DNA of 64,000 nt from Spirosoma rhododendri. GTDB taxonomy: Bacteria > Bacteroidota > Bacteroidia > Cytophagales > Spirosomataceae. Location: positions 1,338,501-1,402,500 of the forward strand of contig NZ_CP051677.1 of the NCBI RefSeq assembly GCF_012849055.1, read 5' to 3'. Below the pieces are notes generated by a model. That model saw nothing but the letters and a program-made list of their open reading frames with translations. It ran no database searches and was not told where the DNA came from. Positions 45,418 through 55,600 of this stretch are shown piece after piece. The position numbers and the translations under genes were made by a program. Position 1 is the stretch's first letter. Every line of letters begins with the position of its first letter.

Positions 45418-46776
45418 ATGCCCCAGTCTATCCATTTCATTGCCATCGGCGGACGTGTCATGCATGACCTTGCCCTGACACTCCAACAGGCCGGCCATAC
45501 CGTCACCGGCTCCGACGATGTACTCTATGAACCATCGCACACGCGCCTGAGCCAGCACGGTTTGCTACCGGCCGAACTGGGCTGGTTTCCCGACAAGGTT
45601 CACGCGAGACTGGATACCGTCATTGTGGGTATGCACACGCAGCCCGACAACCCCGAGCTGCTACGGGCGCAGCAGCTGAACCTGCCTATTTTTTCGCTGC
45701 CGGAATACATCTATCAGCACAGCCAGCAGAAGCAGCGGATTGTTATTGCGGGGAGTCACGGCAAAACCACCATTACGGCCATGCTGATGCACGTACTGAC
45801 GTTTCATCAGCGGGCGTTCGATTACCTGGTCGGTACGCAGCTCAACGGGTTCGACTCGACGGTACGACTGTCGAAAATGGCTCCGCTCATCGTGATCGAA
45901 GGCGATGCGTATACATCGTCACCGATTGACATGACGCCTAAGTTTTTGAATTACCAGCCGCATATCGCCCTCATCAGCGGTATCGCCTGGGACCACGTCA
46001 GTGTTTATCCGAGCTGGGATTTGTACGTCGATCAGTTCGAGACACTGGCTGAAGCTATGCCCAAAGCCGGTATTCTGATTTTTGATGAAGCTGATAATAT
46101 GCTTGACATCATCGGGCAGAAAGAGCGTACTGATATTACGAAAGTACCGTATCAGCCGCACCCCAGCGAAATCGTCAACGGGCAAACGTATCTGCTGCCC
46201 CGCAAAGGCGGTAAGATACCGGTGCCGGTGTTTGGCGAGCACAACATGAAAAACATTGCGGCTGCGCTAACGGTCTGCGATCGCATTGGTATCACCGACG
46301 ATCAGTTTTACGCAGCCATCCCAACGTTTAAAGCCGTTACGCGACGACTCGAACAGGTAGCCGAGCGTGCTGGCAAACGGCTGTTCCATGATTTTGCCTA
46401 CGCCCCGGCTAAAGTTGAAGCGACCACAGAAGCGGTCAAGAAGCAGTTCCCAAAAGATACTTTACTGGCCGTGGCGGAGCTTCACGCAGCCAATCTGCTG
46501 CCGGCCTTTCTGGATGAGTACCGGCAGTCGCTGGATCAGGCCGATCTGGCAGCTGTGTTTATCGATCCGTCGACGCTATCGGACGATCAGCCAATGGCTG
46601 ACGCCGACTCGATCCGCACGGCTTTCGGTCGCCCCGACCTGACGGTATTCACCAGTTCCAGCGAACTGCGTCAGTATCTGCTCGACAACCGCGACAAAGC
46701 CACGATCTTTCTGCTGATGAGTGCGGGAACATTCGGCGATTTAAACATGACCGACCTGGCCGACGTGCTGCTTTAG
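45418..46776 (+). CDS. mpl: Mur ligase family protein, Mpl-like (murein peptide ligase)
   Basis: 452 residues from ATG 45418 (MPQSIHFIAIGGRVMHDLAL). Mur ligase domains are in order: an N-terminal Rossmann domain with HFIAIGGRVMHDLA, the ATP loop AGSHGKTTIT (G112-T118 as GSHGKTT), IEGDAYTSSPIDM, and a C-terminal domain with FHDFAYAPAKVEAT. Mpl joins UDP-MurNAc to recycled murein tripeptide in the cytoplasm. MurC is the main alternative, but the IGGRVMHDLA start and GDAY motif fit Mpl better. Confidence 0.82.
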   Translation: MPQSIHFIAIGGRVMHDLALTLQQAGHTVTGSDDVLYEPSHTRLSQHGLLPAELGWFPDKVHARLDTVIVGMHTQPDNPELLRAQQLNLPIFSLPEYIYQHSQQKQRIVIAGSHGKTTITAMLMHVLTFHQRAFDYLVGTQLNGFDSTVRLSKMAPLIVIEGDAYTSSPIDMTPKFLNYQPHIALISGIAWDHVSVYPSWDLYVDQFETLAEAMPKAGILIFDEADNMLDIIGQKERTDITKVPYQPHPSEIVNGQTYLLPRKGGKIPVPVFGEHNMKNIAAALTVCDRIGITDDQFYAAIPTFKAVTRRLEQVAERAGKRLFHDFAYAPAKVEATTEAVKKQFPKDTLLAVAELHAANLLPAFLDEYRQSLDQADLAAVFIDPSTLSDDQPMADADSIRTAFGRPDLTVFTSSSELRQYLLDNRDKATIFLLMSAGTFGDLNMTDLADVLL

Positions 46777-46806
46777 TATCGGCGTTATTCTTTCAAATCA
46801 ACTGTT

Positions 46807-47358
46807 ATGCATAGTATCGTTGTTTATTGCGCGTCCAGCCCCGGCACCAACCCCGTCTATAAAGACGCGGCTGTCGAACTGGGCGAAAAAATGGCTGGCT
46901 ACAACGTCCGGCTGATTTACGGCGGGGGCGGTTTCGGCCTGATGGGCACCGTTGCCGACTCGGTTCTCCGCAACGGGGGCGAAGTAACGGGCGTAATTCC
47001 CAACTTCCTCGCTGATCTGGAAGTAGCGCACCAGACTCTGACGGAGATTCACTTCGTGGAAACCATGCACGAGCGTAAGTTCAAGATGGTGCAGTTGTCG
47101 AAGGGCGTCATTGCGCTGCCCGGCGGCTACGGCACCTACGATGAGCTGTTCGAGATTCTGGCGTGGCGGCAGCTTAAATTGTACGACGGCCCCATCGTGC
47201 TGCTCAACATCAACGGCTACTACGATCTGATGCTCCAGCAACTTGACCGGGGTGTTCAGGATGGCTTTATCAAACCCGAAAACCGCGACCTGCTCCTCGT
47301 CGCCGACACCGTCGATGAAGGGCTGGCGCTGATCCAGCAGTTCTGGGAAGCGGTATAG
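46807..47358 (+). CDS. LOG-family Rossmann protein (TIGR00730 type)
   Basis: 183 residues. It has the LOG nucleotide-binding pattern GGGGFGLMGTVADSVLRNGG and the motif PGGYGTYDELFEILAWRQL. Members release cytokinin-like nucleobases from nucleoside monophosphates, or are nucleotide 5'-monophosphate hydrolases of unknown biological role in most bacteria. It is probably cytoplasmic. It follows the ligase gene by 30 bases and ends before a perfect palindrome. Confidence 0.9.
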   Translation: MHSIVVYCASSPGTNPVYKDAAVELGEKMAGYNVRLIYGGGGFGLMGTVADSVLRNGGEVTGVIPNFLADLEVAHQTLTEIHFVETMHERKFKMVQLSKGVIALPGGYGTYDELFEILAWRQLKLYDGPIVLLNINGYYDLMLQQLDRGVQDGFIKPENRDLLLVADTVDEGLALIQQFWEAV

Positions 47359-47385
47359 CCGATTGGTTATCAATCAGAACAGGCC

Positions 47386-47433
47386 AAAAAGCATGGGGGA
47401 TGTGATTTCGAAATCACATCCCCCATGCTTTTT
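47386..47433. terminator. Perfect 48-base palindrome between convergent genes
   Basis: Arm 47386-47409 is the exact reverse complement of 47410-47433, with no spacer (centre ttcgaa). The arms run aaaaagcatgggggatgtga outward, so A and T runs close both ends. It fits a bidirectional terminator for the LOG and GH92 genes. Confidence 0.85.
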
Positions 47434-47444
47434 GAAACCACCTT

Positions 47445-49736
47445 CTACCTCTTCGACACCGAGAACGAATACGGTGCGTCGGCGGGGTTAGTACCGCGCT
47501 GGGTATTGGGTTTGTCGGTCATCTGTACGTCGAGCGTAGCGCCTTTCATCAGCTCGCTGTGACTTAGCCAGTTAGGGCTGTATGCCTTTCCGTTCAGCCG
47601 GACGTCCTGCACGTAGCGGTTCTGCTCGCCATTGTTAGCCGCGTTGATGGTCAGCGTTTTGCCGTTTTCCAGTTGCAGCGTCACCTTTTTGAACAGCGGG
47701 GCACCCAATACGTACTGATCGGTGCCGGGGCAGACTGGGTAAAAACCCATCGACGAGAATACGTACCAAGCTGATGTTTGCCCGTTGTCTTCGTCGCCAC
47801 AGTAGCCGTCAGGTGTTGGTTGATACAGGCGGTTCATTACCTCACGCAGCCAATATTGCGCTTTCCACGGCTGACCGGCGTAGTTGTAGAGGTAAATCAT
47901 GTGCTGAATCGGCTGGTTGCCGTGGGCGTAGTTGCCCATATTCATGATCTGCATCTCCCGGATTTCGTGAATCACCGAACCGTAGTACGAATCGTCGAAC
48001 ACGGGCGGCACAACGAATACGGAATCGAGCATTTTGGCAAAACCGGTCCGGCCACCCATCAGGTCGCTCAGGCCCTGCACATCGTGGAAAACCGACCAGG
48101 TATAGTGCCAGCTGTTACCCTCCGTGAAGGCGTCGCCCCATTTGAACGGGTTGAACAGCGACTGGAACGTACCGTTTTCGTTTTTACCGCGCATCAGTTT
48201 CGTACTAGGGTCGAACAGATTGCGGTAATTCTGGCTGCGTCTGGCAAACAAATCAATCTCGGCCTGCGGACGCTTCAGCTCTTTCGCCAGTTGCCAGATC
48301 GTAAAGTCGTCGTAGGCGTATTCGAGCGTACGGGCGGCATTCTCGTTAATCTTGACATCGTACGGAACGTAGCCCAGCTTGTTATAGTAAGCCGCGCCCT
48401 TCCGCCCAACCGACGATAGCGGCCCTTCGGTCTGGGTATTTTTCAGGATGGCTTCGTAGAGCGTGTTAATGTCGTAGCCCTGCCGGTTACCTTTCAGGTA
48501 GGCATCGGCAATGATTGACGCCGAGTTGGAGCCGACCATGCAGTCGCGGTGGCCGGGGCTGGCCCATTCGGGTAGAAAACCGCTTTCCTTGTAAGCATTT
48601 TCCAGCCCCGCCATGATGTGGCTGTTCAGCGTCGGCTGGGTCAGGTTGAAGAGCGGAAAAACGGCCCGGAACGTATCCCAGAAACCATTGTCGGTAAACA
48701 TGTAGCCCGGCAGCACCTGTCCGTTATAGGGGCTGTAGTGTACGATCTGCTTTTTAGCGTCGATTTCGTAGAACTTACGCGGAAACAGCATTGTCCGGTA
48801 CAGGCACGAGTAGAATGTCCGGGTCTGATCGGCGGTACCACCCGACACCGCCATGCGCTTCAGTTCGGTGTTCCAGATCGCTTTCGCTTTGCTTTTTACC
48901 GTGTCGAACGAGTCGTTGCCGATCTCCTCCAGGTTGCGCTCAGCCTGTTCGGGACTGATAAACGACGACGCTACGCGGGCGTACACCTGCTCGCCCTTGC
49001 GTGTCTTGAACCCAACGACAGCCCCAACATGATTGGCCTGCTTCGCCAGTTGCGTCGCCGACAGCGTGTCGCCACTCCAGACAGCGGTGTTGGCAAACGG
49101 CCGGTCGAACTGAATGACGAAGTAATTTTTGAAGTTGGCCGGAACACCCCCGCTGTTCTTTGTCGTATAGCCCACAATTCGGTTTTTACCGGGGATGATC
49201 TGGATCGATGAGCCCTTGTCGAGGGCGTCGATCACGACAAACGACGAGTCGGTTTCGGGAAACGTAAACCGTAGCGCAGCAGCCCGCTCGGTTGGGCTTA
49301 TCTCGGTCGTAACGTTATGGTCGGCGAGGTAAACGCTGTAGTAGTACGGCTTGGCGATTTCCGATTTGTGGGAAAACCAGCTGGCCCGGTCGTCTTCTTT
49401 GTAGCGCCGTTGGCCGGTAATCGGCATGATCGCGAACTGCCCGTAGTCGTTGATCCAGGGGCTGGGCTGGTGGGTTTGCTTGAAGCCGCGCAGCTTGTCG
49501 GCGGTGTAGACGTAGGCCCATCCGTTGCCCATTTTGCCGGTCTGCGGCATCCAGCAGTTCATGCCCCAAGGCAGCGAAATAGAGGGGTAGGTGTTTCCCG
49601 TCGACAGGCTGGGTTTTGAATCGGTACCCATCAGCGGATTGACCCACTCGACCGGGTCGTCGACCCGGTCGACGTTTTGTGCCAGCGCACCAGCCGACAG
49701 AGCCAGCGTCAGCGCAGCACCAAGAACATACTTCAT
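47445..49736 (-). CDS. GH92 family alpha-mannosidase
   Basis: 763 residues from ATG 49736 (signal MKYVLGAALTLALSAGALAQ); in-frame ATG 49763 is an alternative. The GH92 pattern is clear: WVNPLMGTDSKPSLSTGNTY, FTDNGFWDTFRAVFPLF, EGNSWHYTWSVFHDVQ and DEDNGQTSAWYVFSSMGFYP. GH92 enzymes are calcium-dependent exo-acting alpha-mannosidases that trim N-glycans or mannans. The signal peptide places it in the periplasm. A ROK regulator is encoded directly upstream, which suggests sugar-responsive control. Confidence 0.9.
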   Translation of the reverse strand: MKYVLGAALTLALSAGALAQNVDRVDDPVEWVNPLMGTDSKPSLSTGNTYPSISLPWGMNCWMPQTGKMGNGWAYVYTADKLRGFKQTHQPSPWINDYGQFAIMPITGQRRYKEDDRASWFSHKSEIAKPYYYSVYLADHNVTTEISPTERAAALRFTFPETDSSFVVIDALDKGSSIQIIPGKNRIVGYTTKNSGGVPANFKNYFVIQFDRPFANTAVWSGDTLSATQLAKQANHVGAVVGFKTRKGEQVYARVASSFISPEQAERNLEEIGNDSFDTVKSKAKAIWNTELKRMAVSGGTADQTRTFYSCLYRTMLFPRKFYEIDAKKQIVHYSPYNGQVLPGYMFTDNGFWDTFRAVFPLFNLTQPTLNSHIMAGLENAYKESGFLPEWASPGHRDCMVGSNSASIIADAYLKGNRQGYDINTLYEAILKNTQTEGPLSSVGRKGAAYYNKLGYVPYDVKINENAARTLEYAYDDFTIWQLAKELKRPQAEIDLFARRSQNYRNLFDPSTKLMRGKNENGTFQSLFNPFKWGDAFTEGNSWHYTWSVFHDVQGLSDLMGGRTGFAKMLDSVFVVPPVFDDSYYGSVIHEIREMQIMNMGNYAHGNQPIQHMIYLYNYAGQPWKAQYWLREVMNRLYQPTPDGYCGDEDNGQTSAWYVFSSMGFYPVCPGTDQYVLGAPLFKKVTLQLENGKTLTINAANNGEQNRYVQDVRLNGKAYSPNWLSHSELMKGATLDVQMTDKPNTQRGTNPADAPYSFSVSKR

Positions 49737-49771
49737 TCGTTGAGGATTAAGTAAGGAACGCATTAGTAAAT

Positions 49772-50986
49772 TCACGGAATCAGCTCCTGCTCCAGCAGGT
49801 TTTGCAGCACATAAGCCTGTGTGCCGTACAGCTTGGCCATACCATCCAGATTCGATTGTACGATGGTCAGGTTGTCGCGGTAGTTGGGCAGGCAGTACTT
49901 GGCGATGGCCTGTTCGATAGGCCGGATAATGGCTTTCTCGGCTTTGGCCAGTACCCCATTCACAATAATCAGTTCGGGATTGAACAGGTGAACGGCCGTA
50001 GCCAGTCCGCGACCCAGCTCACTACCGATGTCGCTCAGCAGATCAATTGAGAAGACGTCGCCCAAACCCGCCTTGGCAATGATGGTTTCGATGGTCAGGT
50101 TGTCCAGGTTCTCCTCGGCCAGCAATGACACAGCTCCGGCTTTCAGACCGGCTTTTGCGCGTTGAATCAGTGCCGACGCCGACGCCAGCGTATCCAGGCA
50201 GCCAACCTTTCCGCAGTGGCAGAGTTCGCCCCCCTCGGATTTCATCTGGATATGCCCCAATTCACCGGCGAAGCCACCCCCACCCTGAAAAATAGTCCCA
50301 TCAACGATAACCCCCAGCCCAACACCCCAGTCGATATTGACCGACATAACATGGTTTTTTCCCTTCGCCAGCCCGAACCGGTGTTCGCCGATAATCATGG
50401 CCTGCGAGTCGTTGATGAGGTAGACGGGTGCACCGAAAATCGTCCGAAACAGCTGGCTCATTGACATACCCGGTCCGTTCAGGTTTGGGTACGTGTGGTT
50501 GATGCTTCGCTTGGGATCGACCAGGCCAGGCATCGAAACGCCGATACCGATGGTCTGCACATTACGGGCTTCCAGCAGCTGGCTCAGTTGCTCCAGTGGC
50601 TCCCGCAGTACCGACAGAAACCCGGGCGACAGATCAAGACCCATCTTAACGTCAAGCTCTTCAACGATCTCGTTGGCCAGATTCATGGCCCGCAGTTGAA
50701 TGTCGTGTACGGTAATGTCGGCAACGATGTTTATGTAGCGCTCGGGATTGAGGGCGAACAGCGACGGCTTACGGCCAAACTGCGCATTACCAGTGCCGAT
50801 TCCGCGCACCCAATGCTCGTTACTCAGTTCTTCAATCAGGTTAGTCGTCGACGGGACACTGGTATGCAGAAGGCCCGCTAGCTGCGAGATCGTACGGGAT
50901 TCCGCCCGGTACAATTCATCGATTAAGCGTCGCTTGAGTTTACTTTTTTTAGTGTCGATGACTGAAAGAACTATATTATCCTGCAT
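49772..50986 (-). CDS. ROK family transcriptional regulator
   Basis: 404 residues. An N-terminal winged helix (KRRLIDELYRAESRTISQL then LLHTSVPSTTNLIEELS) is followed by a ROK sugar-kinase-like domain with IGIGVSMPGLVDP, GGGFAGELGHIQM and the zinc motif CHCGKVGCLDTLAS. It would bind DNA and a sugar or sugar phosphate in the cytoplasm. It is encoded immediately before a GH92 mannosidase on the same strand, with only 35 bases between, so the pair is probably co-transcribed and mannose-linked. Possible dyad operators lie upstream. Confidence 0.88.
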   Translation of the reverse strand: MQDNIVLSVIDTKKSKLKRRLIDELYRAESRTISQLAGLLHTSVPSTTNLIEELSNEHWVRGIGTGNAQFGRKPSLFALNPERYINIVADITVHDIQLRAMNLANEIVEELDVKMGLDLSPGFLSVLREPLEQLSQLLEARNVQTIGIGVSMPGLVDPKRSINHTYPNLNGPGMSMSQLFRTIFGAPVYLINDSQAMIIGEHRFGLAKGKNHVMSVNIDWGVGLGVIVDGTIFQGGGGFAGELGHIQMKSEGGELCHCGKVGCLDTLASASALIQRAKAGLKAGAVSLLAEENLDNLTIETIIAKAGLGDVFSIDLLSDIGSELGRGLATAVHLFNPELIIVNGVLAKAEKAIIRPIEQAIAKYCLPNYRDNLTIVQSNLDGMAKLYGTQAYVLQNLLEQELIP

Positions 50987-51077
50987 GATGATGGATGTAT
51001 TCGGCTTATCCGTTGCCAGGTGGCAATCGGTGGTTCAGGTTTTATTGATAGAGTATTACGTTGCCCTGCGAACAGGT

Positions 51078-51131
51078 TTGCTTACGCAGCTATAGTAAGG
51101 CAGCAAGTTTACTACCCTACTTGCTTACTAT
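51078..51131. promoter_or_regulatory. Candidate operator dyad upstream of the ROK gene
   Basis: atagtaa at 51092-51098 and gcaagt at 51103-51108 mirror acttgc at 51119-51124 and ttactat at 51125-51131. The word ttgcttac occurs twice in direct orientation at 51078-51085 and 51121-51128. The gap 50987-51301 contains no gene, so this is its only visible signal. The link to the ROK protein is inferred from position. Confidence 0.4.
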
Positions 51132-51301
51132 TTTGCTTTGTCTCGCTACGTAACTAGTCAGGTGAGCGCATTGTCCTGAACAGGTTAGATTACAAAACTT
51201 GATTTTCGTCATCTTTTCTGCCCGCATCGGCACACCGGTCTGTATAACAGCACGTTCACCACTATATTTTCAATGGCTCGACTGCTTTTCGGCAGTGGTC
51301 C

Positions 51302-52636
51302 TTAACGGCCAGCAGTCAGTATTTTGCGAACACCCGCTTTGCGTAGCCGGTCGATAACAAAGTCGCCGATCGCTTTGCCCTGCACTTGCCCGTTTTCGAT
51401 CGCATCCCGGTAGTGAATACCGCCGTAAAGCCGCGAAATAGCCGCTTCCGACGCTGCCTGCCGAAACGATGAAAACTTCCGCTCCGGTAAGTCAAAGGTT
51501 ACTTCGGTATTGTCTACAAAGGCAATGCCATCACCAAGCAGATAAGTCAGCACTTCCGAAACTGCCGTCGAGATTACGCTATGCCCACTCGTATATTCCG
51601 GGAAAGGGGGCGTTTGTAACAGCGGTTGCCAGCGCGGGCTGATGTACCGGTTGATGTACGTTTCGGGGCGGATACGGTTGCTGCGGTACTTCTCGTCCCA
51701 TACGCTGATAAACGCATCCATAAGCGTCATAGCGGCAATCGATTCAACTTCCACCGCCTGATCGAACGGTAGTTTGAGCTGGCTCGTAACCAGATTCGTG
51801 ATGTTCATCCAATGGCCGCCGGGGCTGATTTTTTTAAAGCCGATCGACATGTGGCCCGACGTATTGACGGCAAACGGGTTGCAGTCCCAGTACGACGCGA
51901 TAAACCGCTGTTCGGGCGTCAGCGCATTCACAACAGTATGTACCTCTCGTGCCAGCTTGTAGAACTGGCTGGTAGAATCTTTGCTGAATGTGGCTGGAGC
52001 AATGGGCTTAAACTGACTGCACGAATCGATCAGCATCGGCCTGATTGTGCGCCAGTTGGGCTCAATCGCTTCGATGTAAGCCGGTGGTGTTGGGTACCAG
52101 TGCGCGTCGTCTTTGATGGGTCGGTAGCGCAGCTGCGTACTCAATTTGCTGTACTTGTCGCCAGCCGCCCGCTGCATTACCTGCTTGGCCACCTGCTGCG
52201 CCACCTCAACCGACTGCTCAATCTGGATCGGCGTGTAACCGGCTTTCTGCAACGACTCAAGCAGTTTTTTCTGCTCCTCCTCCAGCATATAGCCCGACGG
52301 CAGAATCAGTCGGCCCGTTTCCAGAATACAGTACAGCGCGGCAATCTGGTAGTTGTAATGCTCGGGTGTAGTGATCATGATTGGCTTCATCTGCTGCACA
52401 AACCGCTGAGCCGTTGCGACCTGATCGGGGTGTTGCTGCGCGACGATTTCATGGGCGCCCAACAGGCAGTAGGTGTAAAATCGACTGGCTGCGGGCGGAT
52501 TGACAACGTCGTGGATCATCACCATCGTCGTGGCAAACACCGCTGGCTGTAACCGGTGCGCCAGATCAGGCAGTTTGGGCGTTGGCCGGGCCATGCTCAC
52601 CTGCCAGCACAGCCACAAGACAAGCAATTTCTTCAT
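51302..52636 (-). CDS. Vanadium-dependent haloperoxidase-like PAP2 superfamily protein
   Basis: 444 residues with a likely signal peptide (MKKLLVLWLCWQVSMARPTP). Its C-terminal PAP2 core has PPFPEYTSGHSVISTAVSEV and SRLYGGIHYRDAIENGQVQG, matching the phosphate/vanadate-binding motifs SGH and SRxxxGxHxxxD; a basic segment RIRPETYINRY precedes them. Such enzymes are haloperoxidases or acid phosphatases, and activity cannot be decided from sequence. It starts by a four-base ATGA overlap with the upstream VCBS gene, so the two are translated together. Confidence 0.82.
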   Translation of the reverse strand: MKKLLVLWLCWQVSMARPTPKLPDLAHRLQPAVFATTMVMIHDVVNPPAASRFYTYCLLGAHEIVAQQHPDQVATAQRFVQQMKPIMITTPEHYNYQIAALYCILETGRLILPSGYMLEEEQKKLLESLQKAGYTPIQIEQSVEVAQQVAKQVMQRAAGDKYSKLSTQLRYRPIKDDAHWYPTPPAYIEAIEPNWRTIRPMLIDSCSQFKPIAPATFSKDSTSQFYKLAREVHTVVNALTPEQRFIASYWDCNPFAVNTSGHMSIGFKKISPGGHWMNITNLVTSQLKLPFDQAVEVESIAAMTLMDAFISVWDEKYRSNRIRPETYINRYISPRWQPLLQTPPFPEYTSGHSVISTAVSEVLTYLLGDGIAFVDNTEVTFDLPERKFSSFRQAASEAAISRLYGGIHYRDAIENGQVQGKAIGDFVIDRLRKAGVRKILTAGR

Positions 52637-55600
52637 GGCTTCGTGGTTTTATACAGTTGCAGTGGCTGGTTGAACGATCCGATCAGTACATACGGCTGAC
52701 CGCCGATGGTTACCGTCATGGCTGATTTTACGTCGCCCTGCACCAACAAACCGGACGCGGGCTGACTGACGTAGGTGAAGCCGCCTTTCCCGTCGCCCGA
52801 TAGCAGACAGCCGTAATTGGCATCCATACTGCCCAGCTTCAGCCGGTTGTCGGACCGGTTGCCGAGCAGCAGCAGGTCTGTTGTGCCGTTCCGGTCATAA
52901 TCGCCCGTCAGGGTGCTGGTAACGGGCGCAAATTGTGCCTGAATCGGTAGTTCACCCGGTACGAACGTATTCCCCTGCCGCAGGTAGCAAACCGAACGCG
53001 TATTGGTCACGGTGAGCTTGTGGGCTTTGGCCAACTCCTCCGCTGAGAAAATATCCGTTGCCGATGCGTTCGCGTAGTCTTTGTAGTAGGCAAACTTCCG
53101 GCGCATGGCGTATATCTGATCGTTCAGCTCGTCGCGGCTGACAAACGGGTACGTCTTGCCCTGAATGTAGTAGCAGAAAAACGGATCGACCGAGCCATTC
53201 CCGTCGAAGTCGGCAAACAACAGTTCAGCGGGCTCAGTGGTCGATGCTTTGATCTGCGAATTAAGCCCCAGGTTACCGGCTATGATGTCTTTCTTCCCAT
53301 CGCCATTTAGATCAGCAACCGTCAGCGACGACCAAAAACCCGTCTCACCCCTGGGCATATACGTTTTCGTCTGATCGACAAACCCACTCTTCGTGTTTTG
53401 GTAGACTATGACCGGCATGAACTCGCCACACAGTATCAGGTCGGGCCGGTTGTCGCCGTCCAAATCACTCCACTGAGCATCCGTCACCATCCCAACCGAT
53501 GCAAACGGTACATCGACCAGACTGAACCGTGCGTTGCCTTTATTTTCGAGCAGATACGACTGCGGTGTTTCGGGGTACCGGCCCGGCACAACCCGCCCAC
53601 CCACGAACAAATCGAGATCACCGTCGCCATCGTAATCGACCGGCCGTATGCACGACTTGCTGCTCATCGTCATTGCAGGCAGCGTTGCTTTGTTTAGCTT
53701 TCCGTGACCATCATTCAGGTACAGTTCGTCCTGTAGCGATGCTGTATTCGCTTCAAACAGGGAATACCCACCCTTTGCAACGTACAAATCATCATAGCCG
53801 TCACCGTTGGCGTCGAAGAACGTAGCTGCCGAGATAGCCGATACGGTTTCGTCGCCAATCGTCAGCCCGTCGAGCTTCGTGAACGCCGGTTCCGATTTTT
53901 TACCTTTCTGCTGTATCCAGACCGCACCCGGCTTTTTCTGATCACCACTGATGAACAAGTCCTCCAGCCCATCACGGTTGACATCACCTTTGGCAATGAC
54001 CGGCCCCGTGTGCGAATACATCCAGAGCATAAGCGGCTGCCGTTTGAAGTCATTCTCGACGTAGCCTTCGTGCGTGTGCGGCAGTAGCGAATCAACCGAT
54101 ACGAACACCGGTACAGCGTTAGCGACTGGGTTTGTCTTTACCTTTTTTGCGCCCGCCTGTCTGATTGTCAGCAACTGATTCACCCCTTGCCGCACCAGTA
54201 CCTGCCGCGACTGATCGGGCCACACCACGGCAATGGAATCGATTGTGGTGGCGGCTCCCAGACCAAAGTGCAGTGTCGTCGGCTGGGTCGACAGGTAGCC
54301 CCGCGCCGGGTTCAGCTCCTGATACTGCCTGTTGCCCGCCGTGTAAACAGTAACCTTAGCGCCAATCGTGCCGGCGGAACCATTGTCTGACTCCAGTTTC
54401 AGCTGCACATACGCATGTTGCCCCTGCTCACGAGCCATGTTTTGGTAGACCGACGCTGGTTCGTTGATGTTGTTGACGATCAGTTCGAGATCACCGTCGT
54501 TGTCCAAATCAGCGTAAACGGCCCCGTTCGAGATCGTCGGCTTCGTAATCCCCCACCCCTGCTGCTGATTTGAGAACGTCAGGTCGTGGTTGTTACGGAA
54601 CACGTAGTTGGGCAGCTTCGTGGCAGGCATGGCTTTTACCAGATCCATCAGCTGCACCGGTTCGCGATCGATTGCCTTGCGGATTTTGTAGTCGCCCCAA
54701 TAGCGCAGGAAGTCTTTGTTGGTGTAATCGCGCAGGTACCCGTTGGTGATGAACAGGTCTTTGTAACCATCATTGTCGAAGTCAGCTAACAGGGGTGCCC
54801 AGCTCCAGTCGGTATTTGAGACACCCGCCACCTGCGCAATCTCGCTGAACACAGGCAACGACATACCGTTGTTACCAGCTATATTACCATTGTTCAGCTG
54901 CAACATATTGCGCATGTACTGCCGTTGCAGGTTCTGTTGCTGCATCAGTTCAAACGACTCGTAGTTCTCCTGCAACTGAAGCAGTTTCTGCCGCCGATTA
55001 TCTTCCGGTAGCATATCCAGCGATATGATATCAGGCAGGCCGTCGTTGTTTACATCGGCAATATCAACGCCCATCGAGAACTGCGCCATGTGCCGCAACT
55101 GCTGCTGCGTGGCGTCCAGAAAGGTGCCGTTCTTCTGGTTTATGTAGATGTAATCGGGTTCGTTGTAATCGTTCGTTACGTAGACGTCGGGCCAACCGTC
55201 GAGATTGATATCGGCAATGGCCATGCCCAACCCGAATGTTAGCGGGTACTGGTGAATCCCGGCTTTGGCCGTTACGTCGACAAATTTGCCCTTCTGATTT
55301 TCGAACAGCTTGTTTCCCGCTAGCGGATCGGTTTCGTTGTGCAGCCGGGCCAGCTCCATGTTGTCGTACTTCTTGACGTTATGGTTCAGCAACAGCATGT
55401 CGAGATCACCGTCGCGGTCGTAGTCGAGGAAGGCGGCCTGTGTGCTGTAGCCGGGATCGTCGAGGCCGTACTCAGCCGCTTTTTCCACGAACTGTGCCGT
55501 ACCGTCGGCCTTATTACCCTGATTGATGAAGAGTTGATTTCGGCGCAGGGCTTCATCGCCTTTGCCCGAATAACAAACATAGATGTCGGGGCGTCCGTCG

